Source of the DNA: Candidatus Poribacteria bacterium
GTDB lineage: Bacteria; Poribacteria; WGA-4E; WGA-3G
DNA length: 64,000 nucleotides
Direction: 5' to 3'
NCBI GenBank assembly: GCA_022826805.1
Contig: JAJDUH010000071.1
Span: 1-64,000 of the forward strand
Shown here one piece after another: positions 9,019-18,219 of the stretch. The position numbers and the translations under genes were made by a program. The notes below the pieces were generated by a model. It made no database searches. It worked only from the letters and a program-made list of their open reading frames with translations, and was not told the DNA's origin. Positions within the stretch are counted from its first letter, which is position 1; each line of letters begins with the position of its first letter.

Positions 9019-9783
9019 TTACCATGCAACCCAGCCGCCATCAACTGCGATTGTCTGTCCGGTTACCCAGTTTGCCGCATCCGATGCTAAGAACAAAACC
9101 GCACCGACAACCTCGTCTACCTCACCGACCCGTCCCATCGGAATACGGCGAACAACATCTTCATAGAACTCTTTGCGTTGTAAGAGGACATCGGCAAGCG
9201 GCGTGCGCGTAAACGCTGGGGCAACAGCATTAACTGTGACATTATGGGGTGCCCATTCAACGGCGAGTCCTTTTGTAAGCAACACAACGCCTCCCTTACT
9301 CCCTGAGTATGCCGTCCGTAAGGGACCGCCTACCAAACCCATCGTCGAAGAGATATTGATAATCTTACCACTCTCCCGTTCTATCATCGGTTTAACAAGC
9401 GTCTGCGTCAAAAAGAACAAACCTTTCAGGTTGAGATCGTAGATCGCATCCCAATCCTCCTCGGTTAACTCAAGTGCCGGTTTCGGACGGTTGGTTCCGG
9501 CATTGTTCACGAGGACATCTACCCTTCCCCAGACGTCAGTCGCTTCTTGCGCACCTTTGGCGACCTGCTCCATATCACTAACGTCAAATACAACAGACGC
9601 TGCGTCACCACCGTTAGCGCGAATTTCGCTTGCAACCTCTTCGAGGTCAGACGGCGTACGACTGTTCAAGATGACTTTTGCTCCCATCTGTGCAGCCGCT
9701 ATTGCGATTCCTCTGCCGATACCTTTGCCGGAACCGGTCACTAACATCACTTTATCTTTCAACTCAAATCCTGGAAACGCCAT
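9019..9783 (-). CDS. Short-chain dehydrogenase/reductase (SDR), FabG-like
   Basis: The 254-residue protein has all classical SDR features: TGSGKGIG cofactor motif (16-23), NNAG (93-96), catalytic Ser at about 145, Tyr159 and Lys163 in AYSGSK, and the C-terminal DGGW segment. It fits gluconate 5-dehydrogenase or 3-oxoacyl reductase-like enzymes; the substrate cannot be named. It starts 3 bp after the folD stop codon, so the two genes form an operon, although no shared pathway is evident. Confidence 0.9.
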   Translation of the reverse strand: MAFPGFELKDKVMLVTGSGKGIGRGIAIAAAQMGAKVILNSRTPSDLEEVASEIRANGGDAASVVFDVSDMEQVAKGAQEATDVWGRVDVLVNNAGTNRPKPALELTEEDWDAIYDLNLKGLFFLTQTLVKPMIERESGKIINISSTMGLVGGPLRTAYSGSKGGVVLLTKGLAVEWAPHNVTVNAVAPAFTRTPLADVLLQRKEFYEDVVRRIPMGRVGEVDEVVGAVLFLASDAANWVTGQTIAVDGGWVAW

Positions 9784-9786
9784 ATT

Positions 9787-10620
9787 TTAGCCTCCAATCG
9801 CTAATTTCAAGGTATTTTCCAATAACATTGCGCGCGTCATCGGACCTACACCGCCCGGTACAGGCGTGATAAATCCAGCCACCTCTTTAACGTCCTCAAA
9901 TTTGACATCCCCGACGGCGCGTCCGTTTATATGATTAATGCCGACATCGATGACTGTGGCACCCGGTTTCACCATATCTGCAGTGATAAATCCAGGTCTG
10001 CCAATCGCCACAATCAGAAGGTCTGCCTTTTGGGTCTGCTCTGCAAGGTCCGGCGTACGGGAGTGGCAATACGTAACCGTCGCATTCCGGTTCAGGAGCA
10101 TTAACCCAACAGGCTTCCCAACGAGTGGACTCCTGCCAACACACACAGCATGTTTACCTTCAATCTCTTCACCGCTCAGTTCAATCAGACGAATAATGCC
10201 GGTCGGTGTACAAGGAGTTACACCCTCACGGTTGATGAGGAGATTCCCTAAATTGACAGGGTTCAAGCCGTCTGCATCTTTGTCTGGACTGATGTTATCG
10301 ATGACAGTCTCTTTGTCTATGTCTTCTGGCAGTGGCATTTGCACCAACATTCCGTGAATATCTGATCGCGTATTCAAATCTTCAATATGCTTAATGAGCG
10401 CACTTTGACTGACATCTGCTGACAGACGATGGACTTCAGAGTAGAAATGAACTTTCTCACAATCACGTTGTTTGTGTTTGATATAGAGTGATGATGCTGG
10501 GTCGTCCCCTACTTGGACAACTGCGAGACCAGGGGTGAATGTGAGTTTTTTTAACTTCCGCCGTATCTGGCTCCGGATGTGTTTCGCAAGACGAGTGCCA
10601 TTAAGGAGTTCGGCTGACAA
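9787..10620 (-). CDS. folD: Bifunctional methylenetetrahydrofolate dehydrogenase / cyclohydrolase FolD
   Basis: The 277-residue protein interconverts 5,10-methylene- and 10-formyl-tetrahydrofolate in the cytosol. It shows the catalytic YxxxK (Y46, K50), the substrate motif VQMPLP, the cofactor segment VGRSPLVGKPVG and the family signature PGGVGPMT at 255-262. Length is normal. The start is TTG at 10620, preceded by GGAGG at 9 nt spacing; no ATG serves better. It is the first gene of a two-gene operon with the SDR at 9019. Confidence 0.96.
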   Translation of the reverse strand: MSAELLNGTRLAKHIRSQIRRKLKKLTFTPGLAVVQVGDDPASSLYIKHKQRDCEKVHFYSEVHRLSADVSQSALIKHIEDLNTRSDIHGMLVQMPLPEDIDKETVIDNISPDKDADGLNPVNLGNLLINREGVTPCTPTGIIRLIELSGEEIEGKHAVCVGRSPLVGKPVGLMLLNRNATVTYCHSRTPDLAEQTQKADLLIVAIGRPGFITADMVKPGATVIDVGINHINGRAVGDVKFEDVKEVAGFITPVPGGVGPMTRAMLLENTLKLAIGG

Positions 10621-10816
10621 ATCCGTTTTCCTCCAATTTACAGGTCTTTATCTTTATAAATACGCTGAATCGTCCAAGAAGGTAATCCAATAGATTCTGG
10701 TGAACGCAATTCAGCATTTCATAACATTAACAAGTATACCATATATTCATCTTCCATGCATCGCTTTTTTCGACTCGCCGCTGATGCCCAACTGCCAACC
10801 GGCAACAACCAACATA

Positions 10817-10845
10817 TTGACTTTTTCTTATATATGCTGTATCAT
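10817..10845 (+). promoter_or_regulatory. Sigma-70-type promoter of the FIST protein gene
   Basis: TTGACT (10817-10822), a 17-nt spacer and TATCAT (10840-10845) lie 26 bp upstream of the ATG at 10872. GGAG follows at about 10861, giving a short leader. Confidence 0.7.
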
Positions 10846-10871
10846 GACCGCAAAAAGGCGGGAGAAGAAAA

Positions 10872-12044
10872 ATGATTCATGTAGGCATCGGACATTCACA
10901 AAGCCTCTCCACTACTGAAGCAGCGGAACGCGCAACACGCATGGCAATGGGAAATGCAGGTATCGCCAAAGCCGATCTCGCCATTGTCTTCGCTACTATT
11001 AATTATCAGGCAGAATATCAAGCGTTATACCAAGCAGTCCAAGCCAACTCCAGTTGTGATGAACTTATCGGTTGTAGTGGGATGAGCGTCTTAACTTCAG
11101 CTGGGGAATTTGAAGGCGAACCTGCTATTGCTGTAATGGTTCTCCGATCCGAAGAACTTTCAGCTGTGTCGTTTGCTGCACACGGAACAGAACCCGAAAT
11201 TGGGGCGCAGATACACGAGCAAATTCAACCTGAGATAAGCGATGATTCACTGCTCGTAATTTTCCCAGATATTCGCGCCCTAAATCCAGCCGAACTCGTA
11301 AATCACATTGATAGTGGTGGTACTGCACTACCTATCGTTGGAGCGGCTGTCTCTGGGGACGCAACCGGGGCACAGATGTACCACTGGAAGGGCGAACAAG
11401 CGACAGAGAGGGGGGTAACAGGAGTTCTGCTAACCGGAAGTTTCAGCACAGAGATCGGTGTTGCGCAGGGGTGTCAACCTATTGGGAAACCACGAGAGGT
11501 CACAAAAGCCGATGGGCGCGTCATCTTTGAACTCGACGGTGAACCCGCATTAGAGAACTTTAAAGGGACATTACAACTCCTAACGCAAGACGATATTCGC
11601 AGATCGGGTGGAACGGTTTTCGTCGGAATCGCAATGGATGCTGAAAATAGAAATCCGACACGAGGGGATTTTCTAATTCGCAATCTGGTCGGTATAAACG
11701 AACAACACGCCGCACTCGCTGTATCCGAGGAAGTTTCAGAAGGACAACTGGTGCAATTCCACCTTCGGAATCCAGCCGCTGCCGCGGAAGAGATTCGCGC
11801 AATCATCGCACAACTATCTGAGAAAACACAGGCACAGCTACCAGCCTTTGGTCTCTATTTTAATTGCTTAGGACGTGGTAAAGGACTCTATGGTGCTCCG
11901 AATCACGACATCAGCATTATCCAAGATAAATTCCCCGGACTCCCTATTATCGGGTTCTTCGGGAATTCAGAATTCGCTCCAATTGGCGGACGTAACTTCT
12001 CACACGCCTATACTGGGGTCTTTGTCCTCTGCACCGCCAACTAA
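10872..12044 (+). CDS. FIST N/C domain sensory protein
   Basis: The 390-residue protein begins with the FIST_N pattern (GIGHSQS...AAERATRMAM) and ends with the FIST_C pattern (FNCLGRGKGLYG, GFFGNSEFAPIGG, YTGVFVL). FIST proteins are predicted to sense small ligands, possibly amino acids, and are often joined to signalling modules. Here the FIST unit stands alone, without kinase, GGDEF or methyl-accepting parts, so it may act through a partner in trans. No transmembrane segment is present; it is predicted cytosolic. It is preceded by its own promoter. Confidence 0.88.
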   Translation: MIHVGIGHSQSLSTTEAAERATRMAMGNAGIAKADLAIVFATINYQAEYQALYQAVQANSSCDELIGCSGMSVLTSAGEFEGEPAIAVMVLRSEELSAVSFAAHGTEPEIGAQIHEQIQPEISDDSLLVIFPDIRALNPAELVNHIDSGGTALPIVGAAVSGDATGAQMYHWKGEQATERGVTGVLLTGSFSTEIGVAQGCQPIGKPREVTKADGRVIFELDGEPALENFKGTLQLLTQDDIRRSGGTVFVGIAMDAENRNPTRGDFLIRNLVGINEQHAALAVSEEVSEGQLVQFHLRNPAAAAEEIRAIIAQLSEKTQAQLPAFGLYFNCLGRGKGLYGAPNHDISIIQDKFPGLPIIGFFGNSEFAPIGGRNFSHAYTGVFVLCTAN

Positions 12045-12103
12045 TTCTTTGTAGGCGCGATCTCTGAATCGCAACACTGGAACAAATCTAAGGAATCAGA
12101 AAT

Positions 12104-12940
12104 ATGAACGAGGAAATTTTTGTCGCTCAAGAATTTACATCTGTCAACGGGTTTACGTCCGGCATAGAAGGCCCTGCCTGCGATGCAAATGGCAACCTAT
12201 ACGCCGTCAATTTTGCGAGACAGCACACAATCGGTAAAGTGACGCCTGATGGCACCGCCAGTGTTTTTGTCGAACTTCCAACGGGTAGTATCGGTAACGG
12301 TATCCGATTCGACAGCAAAGGTTTCATGTTTATCGCTGATTATACCAATCACAATGTCCTAAAAGTGGATATGGCAACACGAGAAATCAGCGTCCACGCA
12401 CACGAAACCACAATGAATCAACCCAACGATCTTGCTATCGGCGCAAATGACATCATCTATGCAAGTGATCCAAATTGGGCGGCGTCAACCGGACAAATCT
12501 GGCGAGTAGACACGGATGGGACGGTGACCCTGCTGGAGCCAGATATGGGAACCACCAATGGAATTGAGGTAAGTCCTGATGAAAAGGTGCTGTATGTCAA
12601 CGAATCCGTGCAGCGTAACATCTGGGCTTATGATCTTTCACCGGAAGGTGAGATTAACAATAAACGCTTGCTAATTCAGTTCCCAGATTTCAACATGGAC
12701 GGAATGCGATGCGATATTGAAGGCAACCTCTATGTCACTCGGCACGGCAAAGGCACGGTGGCGAAACTCTCACCTGCAGGTGAGGTCTTATTGGAAGTGA
12801 CGTTGACTGGCAAGCTCTGCTCGAATATCGCTTTCGGCGGTCCAGACGGATGCACCTGCTATGTCACAATGGCAGATCGGGGCAATGTGGAAGTATTCCG
12901 CGCCGATCTACCCGGCAGAAGTTGGCAACTTTTCCAATAA
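12104..12940 (+). CDS. SMP-30/gluconolactonase-like beta-propeller protein
   Basis: The 278-residue protein fits the SMP-30/gluconolactonase/LRE family: an early EGPACDANGNLYAVNF blade, NGIRFDSKGFMFIADYTN, the metal-binding Asn/Asp region MNQPNDLAIGANDIIYASDPNW, and NGIEVSPDEKVLYVNES. Such proteins are calcium-dependent lactonases acting on sugar lactones. There is no signal peptide, so it is cytosolic. AAGGAA lies about 10 nt before the ATG. It follows the FIST gene by 59 bp on the same strand and may be cotranscribed. Confidence 0.88.
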   Translation: MNEEIFVAQEFTSVNGFTSGIEGPACDANGNLYAVNFARQHTIGKVTPDGTASVFVELPTGSIGNGIRFDSKGFMFIADYTNHNVLKVDMATREISVHAHETTMNQPNDLAIGANDIIYASDPNWAASTGQIWRVDTDGTVTLLEPDMGTTNGIEVSPDEKVLYVNESVQRNIWAYDLSPEGEINNKRLLIQFPDFNMDGMRCDIEGNLYVTRHGKGTVAKLSPAGEVLLEVTLTGKLCSNIAFGGPDGCTCYVTMADRGNVEVFRADLPGRSWQLFQ

Positions 12941-13090
12941 ACCTGCACGCTCCATAATATAGGGCATCTTCTCCTCTTGGTAGGGTTTTTGCTGAGGTGT
13001 TTCTTCAAGGTTTCCCAACCTCGCCGCTAACAGCCAATCACCAACCACCAGTTACTGACAACTGGCAACTGATAACTAATGAAAACATCC

Positions 13091-13119
13091 TTGACAGGTG
13101 CCAAGATTTGTGATATTAT
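13091..13119 (+). promoter_or_regulatory. Strong sigma-70-type promoter of the LamG protein gene
   Basis: TTGACA (13091-13096), 17-nt spacer, TATTAT (13114-13119), matching 11 of 12 consensus positions, 33 bp before the ATG at 13153. A TGACAACTGGCAACTGATAAC-type repeat lies immediately upstream. Confidence 0.78.
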
Positions 13120-13152
13120 TATACCTATAACTTATTTACATGGAGGTAACTC

Positions 13153-13935
13153 ATGAAACAACTGTTTATTGTCTTAGTCCTCGCCTTAGTGTGTAGCACG
13201 CTCGCCGCTGCGGATTTGCTTGAGGGGCTTGTGCTGTACATGCCACTTGATGAAGGTGCTGGCAATAAGACTGAGGACTTTTCGGAAAACGGCTTTGAAG
13301 GCGAATTTCAAGGCGGTGCCAAGTGGGTTGACGGCAAATTTGGAAAGGCTGTTGAATTCAGCGCATCCAGCGATTTTGTGGAAGTTGGAGACCATGAGGT
13401 TTTTCACATTGAAGATGAAATCACACAGGCTGCATGGATTAATCTCGACCGGCTCCCAAGCGCACACGCAATCGTCTTTGGCACGCGTATGGGTGGCGGT
13501 GGAAGACATATCGGATTCGGCTACGGGATGAACCCCGGAAACGGCATCAAAGTCTGGACGAACGGTGCTGGTGGCGGATTCTTGGACATTAATGATAACA
13601 AAACCCCGCTTGATACCGGTAAATGGTATTATTTGTCTTATACGCATACGAGCGACAACAAAGGCAAAGTTAAGATTTACGTTGATGGTAAAGTCACGCA
13701 CGAACAGGATTCCAATAATCCCGTCGCACCCGCAGGTGCTACGAGCCGCGTCCAGATCGGCACGTGGTCTGGTGAAGCCTGGCCCGGTATTGTGGATGAA
13801 GTTCGGCTTTGGAACCGTGCACTTTCTGATGACGAGATGGAACAGAGCATGGAGATGGGCGCTGAGGAATTCTTGGCTGTTAATCCCAAAGATAAACTCG
13901 CTACATCTTGGGCTCACATTAAAAGACTTCGCTAA
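13153..13935 (+). CDS. Secreted LamG / concanavalin A-like lectin-fold protein
   Basis: The 260-residue protein has a Sec signal peptide (hydrophobic residues 4-19, cleavage near AAA/DLL). It then has a single LamG-like jellyroll with typical strands: GLVLYMPLDEGAG, GKFGKAVEFS, ITQAAWINLDRLP, KWYYLSYTHT, KVKIYVDGK, and GIVDEVRLWNRALSDDEM. These domains bind carbohydrates or proteins. The C-terminus ends TSWAHIKRLR, a short tail often seen on such LamG proteins in this kind of genome. GGAGG precedes the ATG, a strong promoter lies upstream and a terminator follows directly, so it is a single-gene unit. Confidence 0.88.
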   Translation: MKQLFIVLVLALVCSTLAAADLLEGLVLYMPLDEGAGNKTEDFSENGFEGEFQGGAKWVDGKFGKAVEFSASSDFVEVGDHEVFHIEDEITQAAWINLDRLPSAHAIVFGTRMGGGGRHIGFGYGMNPGNGIKVWTNGAGGGFLDINDNKTPLDTGKWYYLSYTHTSDNKGKVKIYVDGKVTHEQDSNNPVAPAGATSRVQIGTWSGEAWPGIVDEVRLWNRALSDDEMEQSMEMGAEEFLAVNPKDKLATSWAHIKRLR

Positions 13936-13942
13936 AAGAAAT

Positions 13943-13965
13943 GAGGCGGCAATTTTTGCCGCCTC
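13943..13965 (+). terminator. Rho-independent terminator after the LamG gene
   Basis: A perfect 10-bp stem (GAGGCGGCAA / TTGCCGCCTC) with TTT loop begins 8 bp after the stop codon and is followed by TCTCTTTA. The trailing tract is only moderately T-rich. Confidence 0.65.
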
Positions 13966-14001
13966 TCTCTTTATCGGAGCACTCGCCTGACACGCCACAC
14001 T

Positions 14002-14553
14002 ATGGAAAAGTATGAATCTGTTTTAAAACGGCTTGAAAAAACTGCGAAGCAATATACCAATATCGCGCCGGAGAATGGGCAGTTTCTCTCTATCCTTATC
14101 CAATCGATTAAAGCACAAAATGTTCTCGAAGTTGGCACCAGCAACGGCTACTCCACCATTTGGCTTGCTGCTGCGCTCAAGGAAACAGGGGGAAAACTCA
14201 TCACGCTGGAGTTTGATCCAAAGCGAGCAGAAGAGGCACAGGCGCATCTTCGAGAAGTCGGATGCGACAATATCGTTGAGGTCCGCGTCGGAGACGCGCT
14301 TGACGAGATACCCAAATGTGACGCAACCTTTGACCTCGTCTTCCTTGACGCTGAGAAAGACGAGTATCGACGCTATCTTGAATTGGCTTTGCCTAATATC
14401 CGTTCAGGTGGACTGATTGTCGCCGATGATACTGTAACAATGCGCGACGAGATGCCAGACTATGTCGAATTTGTCTTTAATACACCAATGCTACATTCTG
14501 TTGATATCCCTTTAGACGATGGCGTCATCTTGAGTTACAAAGTTGGGGCATAA
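14002..14553 (+). CDS. SAM-dependent O-methyltransferase (class I)
   Basis: The 183-residue protein has the SAM-binding motif I VLEVGTSNG at 41-49, followed by ITLEFDPKRAEEA (motif post I), GDALDEIP and FDLVFLDAEKDEY (motif II/metal region), and LPNIRSGGLIVADD. This matches the short bacterial COMT/CCoAOMT-like O-methyltransferases. The methyl acceptor is unknown. No clear Shine-Dalgarno is visible before the ATG. It is followed after 28 bp by the aminotransferase gene, so the two are probably cotranscribed. Confidence 0.88.
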   Translation: MEKYESVLKRLEKTAKQYTNIAPENGQFLSILIQSIKAQNVLEVGTSNGYSTIWLAAALKETGGKLITLEFDPKRAEEAQAHLREVGCDNIVEVRVGDALDEIPKCDATFDLVFLDAEKDEYRRYLELALPNIRSGGLIVADDTVTMRDEMPDYVEFVFNTPMLHSVDIPLDDGVILSYKVGA

Positions 14554-14581
14554 AATGTTCTAATAGGTTTCCCATATTAAG

Positions 14582-15775
14582 ATGTCCGTTCAATTTAAGT
14601 TATCAGACAAATCTACCCGTTTCAGCGAATCCGTCATCCGCGGTATGACGCAGCTCTGCCTCCGCCACGACGCAATTAACCTGTCCCAAGGCACACCAGC
14701 ATATCAACCCCCGCCTGAAGTCAAAGCCGCTGCGATTGAAGCAATCCAAGATGGATATAATCAGTATAGCATCACATGGGGTGCACCCGCATTTCGTGAG
14801 GCGATAGCGCAGAAGATGACAACGTTTAATGGCATCCCCACAGATCCCAACAGAAACGTCACCGTCACCTGCGGTTCAACTGAAGGCATGCTCTCCGCAC
14901 TCCTCGCAATTATCAATCCTGGCGACGAGATTATCATTTTTGAACCTTTTTATGAGAACTACGGGCCAGATACGATTATCTCTGGCGCAAAGCCAGTCTA
15001 TGTCGCCTTGCAAGAGACACCTGCCTCCGATGGTACTATCCACTTTACCTACGACGATGCTGAACTTCAAGACGCTTTCTCCGCCAACACAAAGGCGATT
15101 GTCATAAACACCCCCAACAATCCGCTCGGTAAGGTTTTTGGGGTAGACGAGCTCCAACAGATCGCCAATCTCTGCTGTGAATACGACTGCCTCGCCATCA
15201 CCGATGAGATATACGAGCATATGATCTATGATGAGAAACCGCATATTAGTATCGGTTCTCTACCGCAGATGCAGGAGCGGACAATTACTGTGTCAGGCTT
15301 AAGCAAAGCCTATTCAATGACAGGATGGCGATTGGGATACGTCGTCGCACCGGAGGTGCTAACCAATGCCATCCGTAAAATGCACGACTTTCTCACTGTC
15401 GGCGCACCACACCCGCTTCAGCGTGCCGGGATCGTCGCCCTTAATTTGCCATCAAGTTACCACGAAGAACTCGTCGCAAAATACGATATAAACCGAAAAC
15501 GTCTCCTAACAAGCCTCACCAAAGCCGGATTTCAATGCCATCAGCCTGAAGGCGCATACTACATTATGACAGACATCACCGATTTTGGTTTTCCTGACGA
15601 TACCACCTTCGCACACTGGCTGGTGAAGGAAATAGGTGTAGGGGGTGTGCCGGGATCGAGTTTCTACAGTCGTCCACACCTCGGCAAGACAAAGTTCAGA
15701 TTTATGTTTAGCATGGCAGATGACGTCCTTGCAGAAGCCGGTGAGCGGTTGATGCAGATCAAAGCGAAAATTTAA
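14582..15775 (+). CDS. PLP-dependent aminotransferase, class I/II
   Basis: The 397-residue fold-type I enzyme shows NLSQGTPAYQPP near the N-terminus, the YNQYSITWG segment, cofactor contacts NTPNNPLGKVF and DEIYEHM, and the Schiff-base lysine K242 in SGLSKAYSMTGWRLG. The C-terminal GVPGSSFY and arginine-containing FRFMFSM fit the aspartate/kynurenine aminotransferase (I-gamma) group. The amino donor and acceptor are unknown. It is likely the second gene of an operon with the O-methyltransferase. Confidence 0.92.
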   Translation: MSVQFKLSDKSTRFSESVIRGMTQLCLRHDAINLSQGTPAYQPPPEVKAAAIEAIQDGYNQYSITWGAPAFREAIAQKMTTFNGIPTDPNRNVTVTCGSTEGMLSALLAIINPGDEIIIFEPFYENYGPDTIISGAKPVYVALQETPASDGTIHFTYDDAELQDAFSANTKAIVINTPNNPLGKVFGVDELQQIANLCCEYDCLAITDEIYEHMIYDEKPHISIGSLPQMQERTITVSGLSKAYSMTGWRLGYVVAPEVLTNAIRKMHDFLTVGAPHPLQRAGIVALNLPSSYHEELVAKYDINRKRLLTSLTKAGFQCHQPEGAYYIMTDITDFGFPDDTTFAHWLVKEIGVGGVPGSSFYSRPHLGKTKFRFMFSMADDVLAEAGERLMQIKAKI

Positions 15776-15778
15776 GTA

Positions 15779-15808
15779 GGCACACGCCGTGTGCCGTTCA
15801 CTTTTTTT
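15779..15808 (+). terminator. Terminator-like hairpin after the aminotransferase gene
   Basis: A 7-bp stem GGCACAC / GTGTGCC (15779-15795) with loop GCC, 4 bp past the stop codon, followed by seven Ts at 15802-15808. The stem is short but perfect. Confidence 0.55.
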
Positions 15809-15838
15809 CCTTATCCAAACAGTAGTTTCACATGAACG

Positions 15839-16077
15839 CGTAGGTTGGGTTGAACGGAAACCTACTAAAGAATCATACACAGAAGGGGACCTTTAAGGGC
15901 ATCAAGAAATCCAAAATTACCGAAATACAAGTGAAACCCAACATTTTTTAGTTTTAGCGTGATGGGTTTATTAGGTTTCACTCTACCTATATCACAAGTG
16001 TCAATTTAATATCTGTGAAGGGTGATCGTCAATCACAGCAGATCTCTAATCTTGTAAATCCTCTAATCCTATAAATC
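15839..16077. repeat. Spacer with GTAGGTTGGGTT family repeats
   Basis: No gene is visible. The stretch holds TAGGTTGGGTTGAACG (about 15841), the inverted GTGAAACCCAACA (about 15930) and a later ATGGGTTTATTAGGTTTCAC, the same set as at 6422-6490. The end holds repeated CTAATC...TAAATC words (about 16045-16078). Confidence 0.55.
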
Positions 16078-16101
16078 TTGCTTCAGAAAAAGGACACGAA
16101 T

Positions 16102-16308
16102 ATGGATATTTCCCTTGAAAAGGAAACATTGAATATCTACAGGGAAGAACTTGAAGCACTTATTCAGCGCGATGAAAAGTATAGGACCTTAGGCTTTGAT
16201 GAACTTGAGGCGATTGTCGGCGCATTTGAATTGACTTTGACAAACGGACGTGAGAAGGTTCGAGCCCAAATGCTTTACGACCTCATTCATGAGAAGCGAG
16301 ATAAATAA
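16102..16308 (+). CDS. Small acidic hypothetical protein upstream of the Rad50-like ATPase
   Basis: This gene encodes 68 residues. The ATG at 16102 is preferred over a TTG at 16078 because an AAAAAGGAC purine tract precedes it. The protein is highly charged and predicted fully helical (LEKETLNIYREELEALIQ and GFDELEAIVGAFELTL), without cysteines or membrane segment. I do not recognise it. The next gene starts 1 bp after its stop codon, which suggests translational coupling and a small accessory subunit for the ATPase. It could be an adaptor taking the place usually held by a nuclease partner; that is inference. Confidence 0.65.
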   Translation: MDISLEKETLNIYREELEALIQRDEKYRTLGFDELEAIVGAFELTLTNGREKVRAQMLYDLIHEKRDK

Positions 16309-16309
16309 T

Positions 16310-18178
16310 ATGCGCTTAGAGCAGATCCGTCTTAGGACTTTCGGCTGTTTCCAACGGGATGATTTTGAACTGCATAAGGGGGTCAATCTCATTTTTGGTC
16401 CCAATTTTAGTGGGAAAAGCACGCTCGTCAACGCTATCTTTTTCACGTTGACCGGGAAGCCGATTGTACCACGCGTGGATGCATCAGCAATAAAAAATGC
16501 TAAGGCTTACAGCGGCACAGCTGGACTCCAATTCGTTGTCGGTGGTGAACGCTATCAACTCTACCGTGCCACTGGAAAACGCATCCAACTCCGCACTGAG
16601 AAGAACGGCGGGTGGCAGGTTCTTTTCGATGAGAAACGGATTAAGGTAACCGAAACACTGCTGCAAGAGCGATTTGGGATTATGCACGACCAACTTGCAC
16701 TTACTACCTTCCTTCGCGAAGGGGAAATCTTTGAGTTTCTTGCACGTCAATCCACGAATCGACGCGACATCCTCCACACACTTCTCGGCATAGACAGGTT
16801 AATAGAGGTACGGGAACGTTTCATTGACACCCGCCGCATCGCAAAGCGTGAACAAGGAAGAATTAAAGCGCATCAAAATAGTCTCCGCTTTAATGCGCAG
16901 AACGTCCACGAAATCGAGATCGCAAGAATTGAAGAGAAACTGAAAGGTCTGGAGACAGCGTATGGCGCGCAGACAGGAGATGCAGAACTCATTGCCGAGT
17001 GGACCCAGCATCACAGTCGTTTACAAACCCAGTTTGATACACTGACACGCCAGCAGAATGAAGCCTTAAGGGGTTGCAAGGATATTGGGCAGCTTCACGG
17101 GATGATATCCGAAATCGGTAAAGCTATTCAGGAATCCACTGGGTTAGAGGAAAAGCGAGAGAAACTTATACAGCAAATCGGACGGCTTGAGTCCCAAATC
17201 GCAGCCTTGACAAGCGTCTGTAATACCCTCCGAGGTCTCATTGAAAGCGAAGATCGGCACTGTCCTACTTGTTACCAAGAGGTTGAGCAGGAGGTTATCC
17301 AACGGATTGTTGATGAGAAAGAACAAGAAAAATCGCAATTCTGTGATGAACTTGAGAAACACAAGCAGGCACTGGAGATAGAAACCACAAACTTAAAAAG
17401 TCGGCATCAGCTTGAACAACGCCTTGAGACTTTTCAGACAGGCGCGACGCTGTTTCAACAACGCACACAGGAAATTGAAACTGTTCAAACCGAACTCGCC
17501 GCACTCACCTCACGATTGAATGCAAGAGGTATTCAACAGAGTGAACCCAACGCGCCTGAAATACCCCCGGTCCTCGACAAATCCAAATTGCAAGTACAAA
17601 TAGATCGCGAGCGGAGGCAGCTTGACAAACTCAAACAAGAAGAGGCTATTCGGTTAGATAGACTCGCATCGCTCCATCGCGTAAACACGGAAGCAGCTCA
17701 CGTTGAAAAGACCCTCCTCAGCTTAGAACTCGCCTGCACCGGGGTTGAAAAAACCATCGCAACCCTCCAGAAGCAGATTCTCAGACCTGCTGAAGAAGAA
17801 CTCCATCGCTGGTTGGAAAAAATGCAACTCTTCGGTGAAACCCGCATCGATCTACAACGCCAATACCTACTCCCGTCGCTTACCATAGACGGTGTGGACC
17901 GAAGTTTGATGTTGCTCAGTGGTAGTGAGAAGATGTTCCTCTATCTCTGTTTTAAAGTTGCTCTTGCCAATGTTTTAGGCAATCCAGGTTTCTTTGTATT
18001 TGATGACCCGACGCTCCATTTAGATGGGGAACGTAAAGCATTGATGGTCGCTTTTATCCGTCAACTCGCCGAAGAATATCAGGTAGTCGTGACGAGTTAT
18101 GATGAAGATGTCCGTGCCGGGTTAGAAGACGCACATCTCATTGAAATGCGGCGAGAAACGTCTCAAAAAGTGTCTTAG
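16310..18178 (+). CDS. Rad50/SbcC-like ABC ATPase with short zinc-hook coiled coil
   Basis: The 622-residue protein is an SMC-type ATPase. Walker A GPNFSGKST is at 30-38, two coiled-coil arms of about 130 residues flank a CPTC zinc-hook motif at 318-321, the ABC signature LLSGSEKMFLYL is at about 536 and Walker B FVFDDPTLHLD is centred on D565. The frame is open from 16250, but the ATG at 16310 follows the upstream stop by 1 bp and opens directly with the MRLEQIRLRTFG strand, so 16310 is chosen. The coiled coil is far shorter than in SbcC (about 1000 residues). No SbcD/Mre11 nuclease lies next to it; the only partner is the 68-residue protein. A DNA repair or DNA end-sensing role is likely. 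Confidence 0.88.
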   Translation: MRLEQIRLRTFGCFQRDDFELHKGVNLIFGPNFSGKSTLVNAIFFTLTGKPIVPRVDASAIKNAKAYSGTAGLQFVVGGERYQLYRATGKRIQLRTEKNGGWQVLFDEKRIKVTETLLQERFGIMHDQLALTTFLREGEIFEFLARQSTNRRDILHTLLGIDRLIEVRERFIDTRRIAKREQGRIKAHQNSLRFNAQNVHEIEIARIEEKLKGLETAYGAQTGDAELIAEWTQHHSRLQTQFDTLTRQQNEALRGCKDIGQLHGMISEIGKAIQESTGLEEKREKLIQQIGRLESQIAALTSVCNTLRGLIESEDRHCPTCYQEVEQEVIQRIVDEKEQEKSQFCDELEKHKQALEIETTNLKSRHQLEQRLETFQTGATLFQQRTQEIETVQTELAALTSRLNARGIQQSEPNAPEIPPVLDKSKLQVQIDRERRQLDKLKQEEAIRLDRLASLHRVNTEAAHVEKTLLSLELACTGVEKTIATLQKQILRPAEEELHRWLEKMQLFGETRIDLQRQYLLPSLTIDGVDRSLMLLSGSEKMFLYLCFKVALANVLGNPGFFVFDDPTLHLDGERKALMVAFIRQLAEEYQVVVTSYDEDVRAGLEDAHLIEMRRETSQKVS

Positions 18179-18219
18179 AATCTCGCTTGGTAGACAAAGT
18201 TTCCAGCAACTTGGGTTAT

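Noticed and set aside
13186..13998. 270-codon open frame antisense to the LamG gene
   Set aside because: The LamG gene has promoter, signal peptide, ribosome site and domain match. The antisense frame has none and runs through the terminator.
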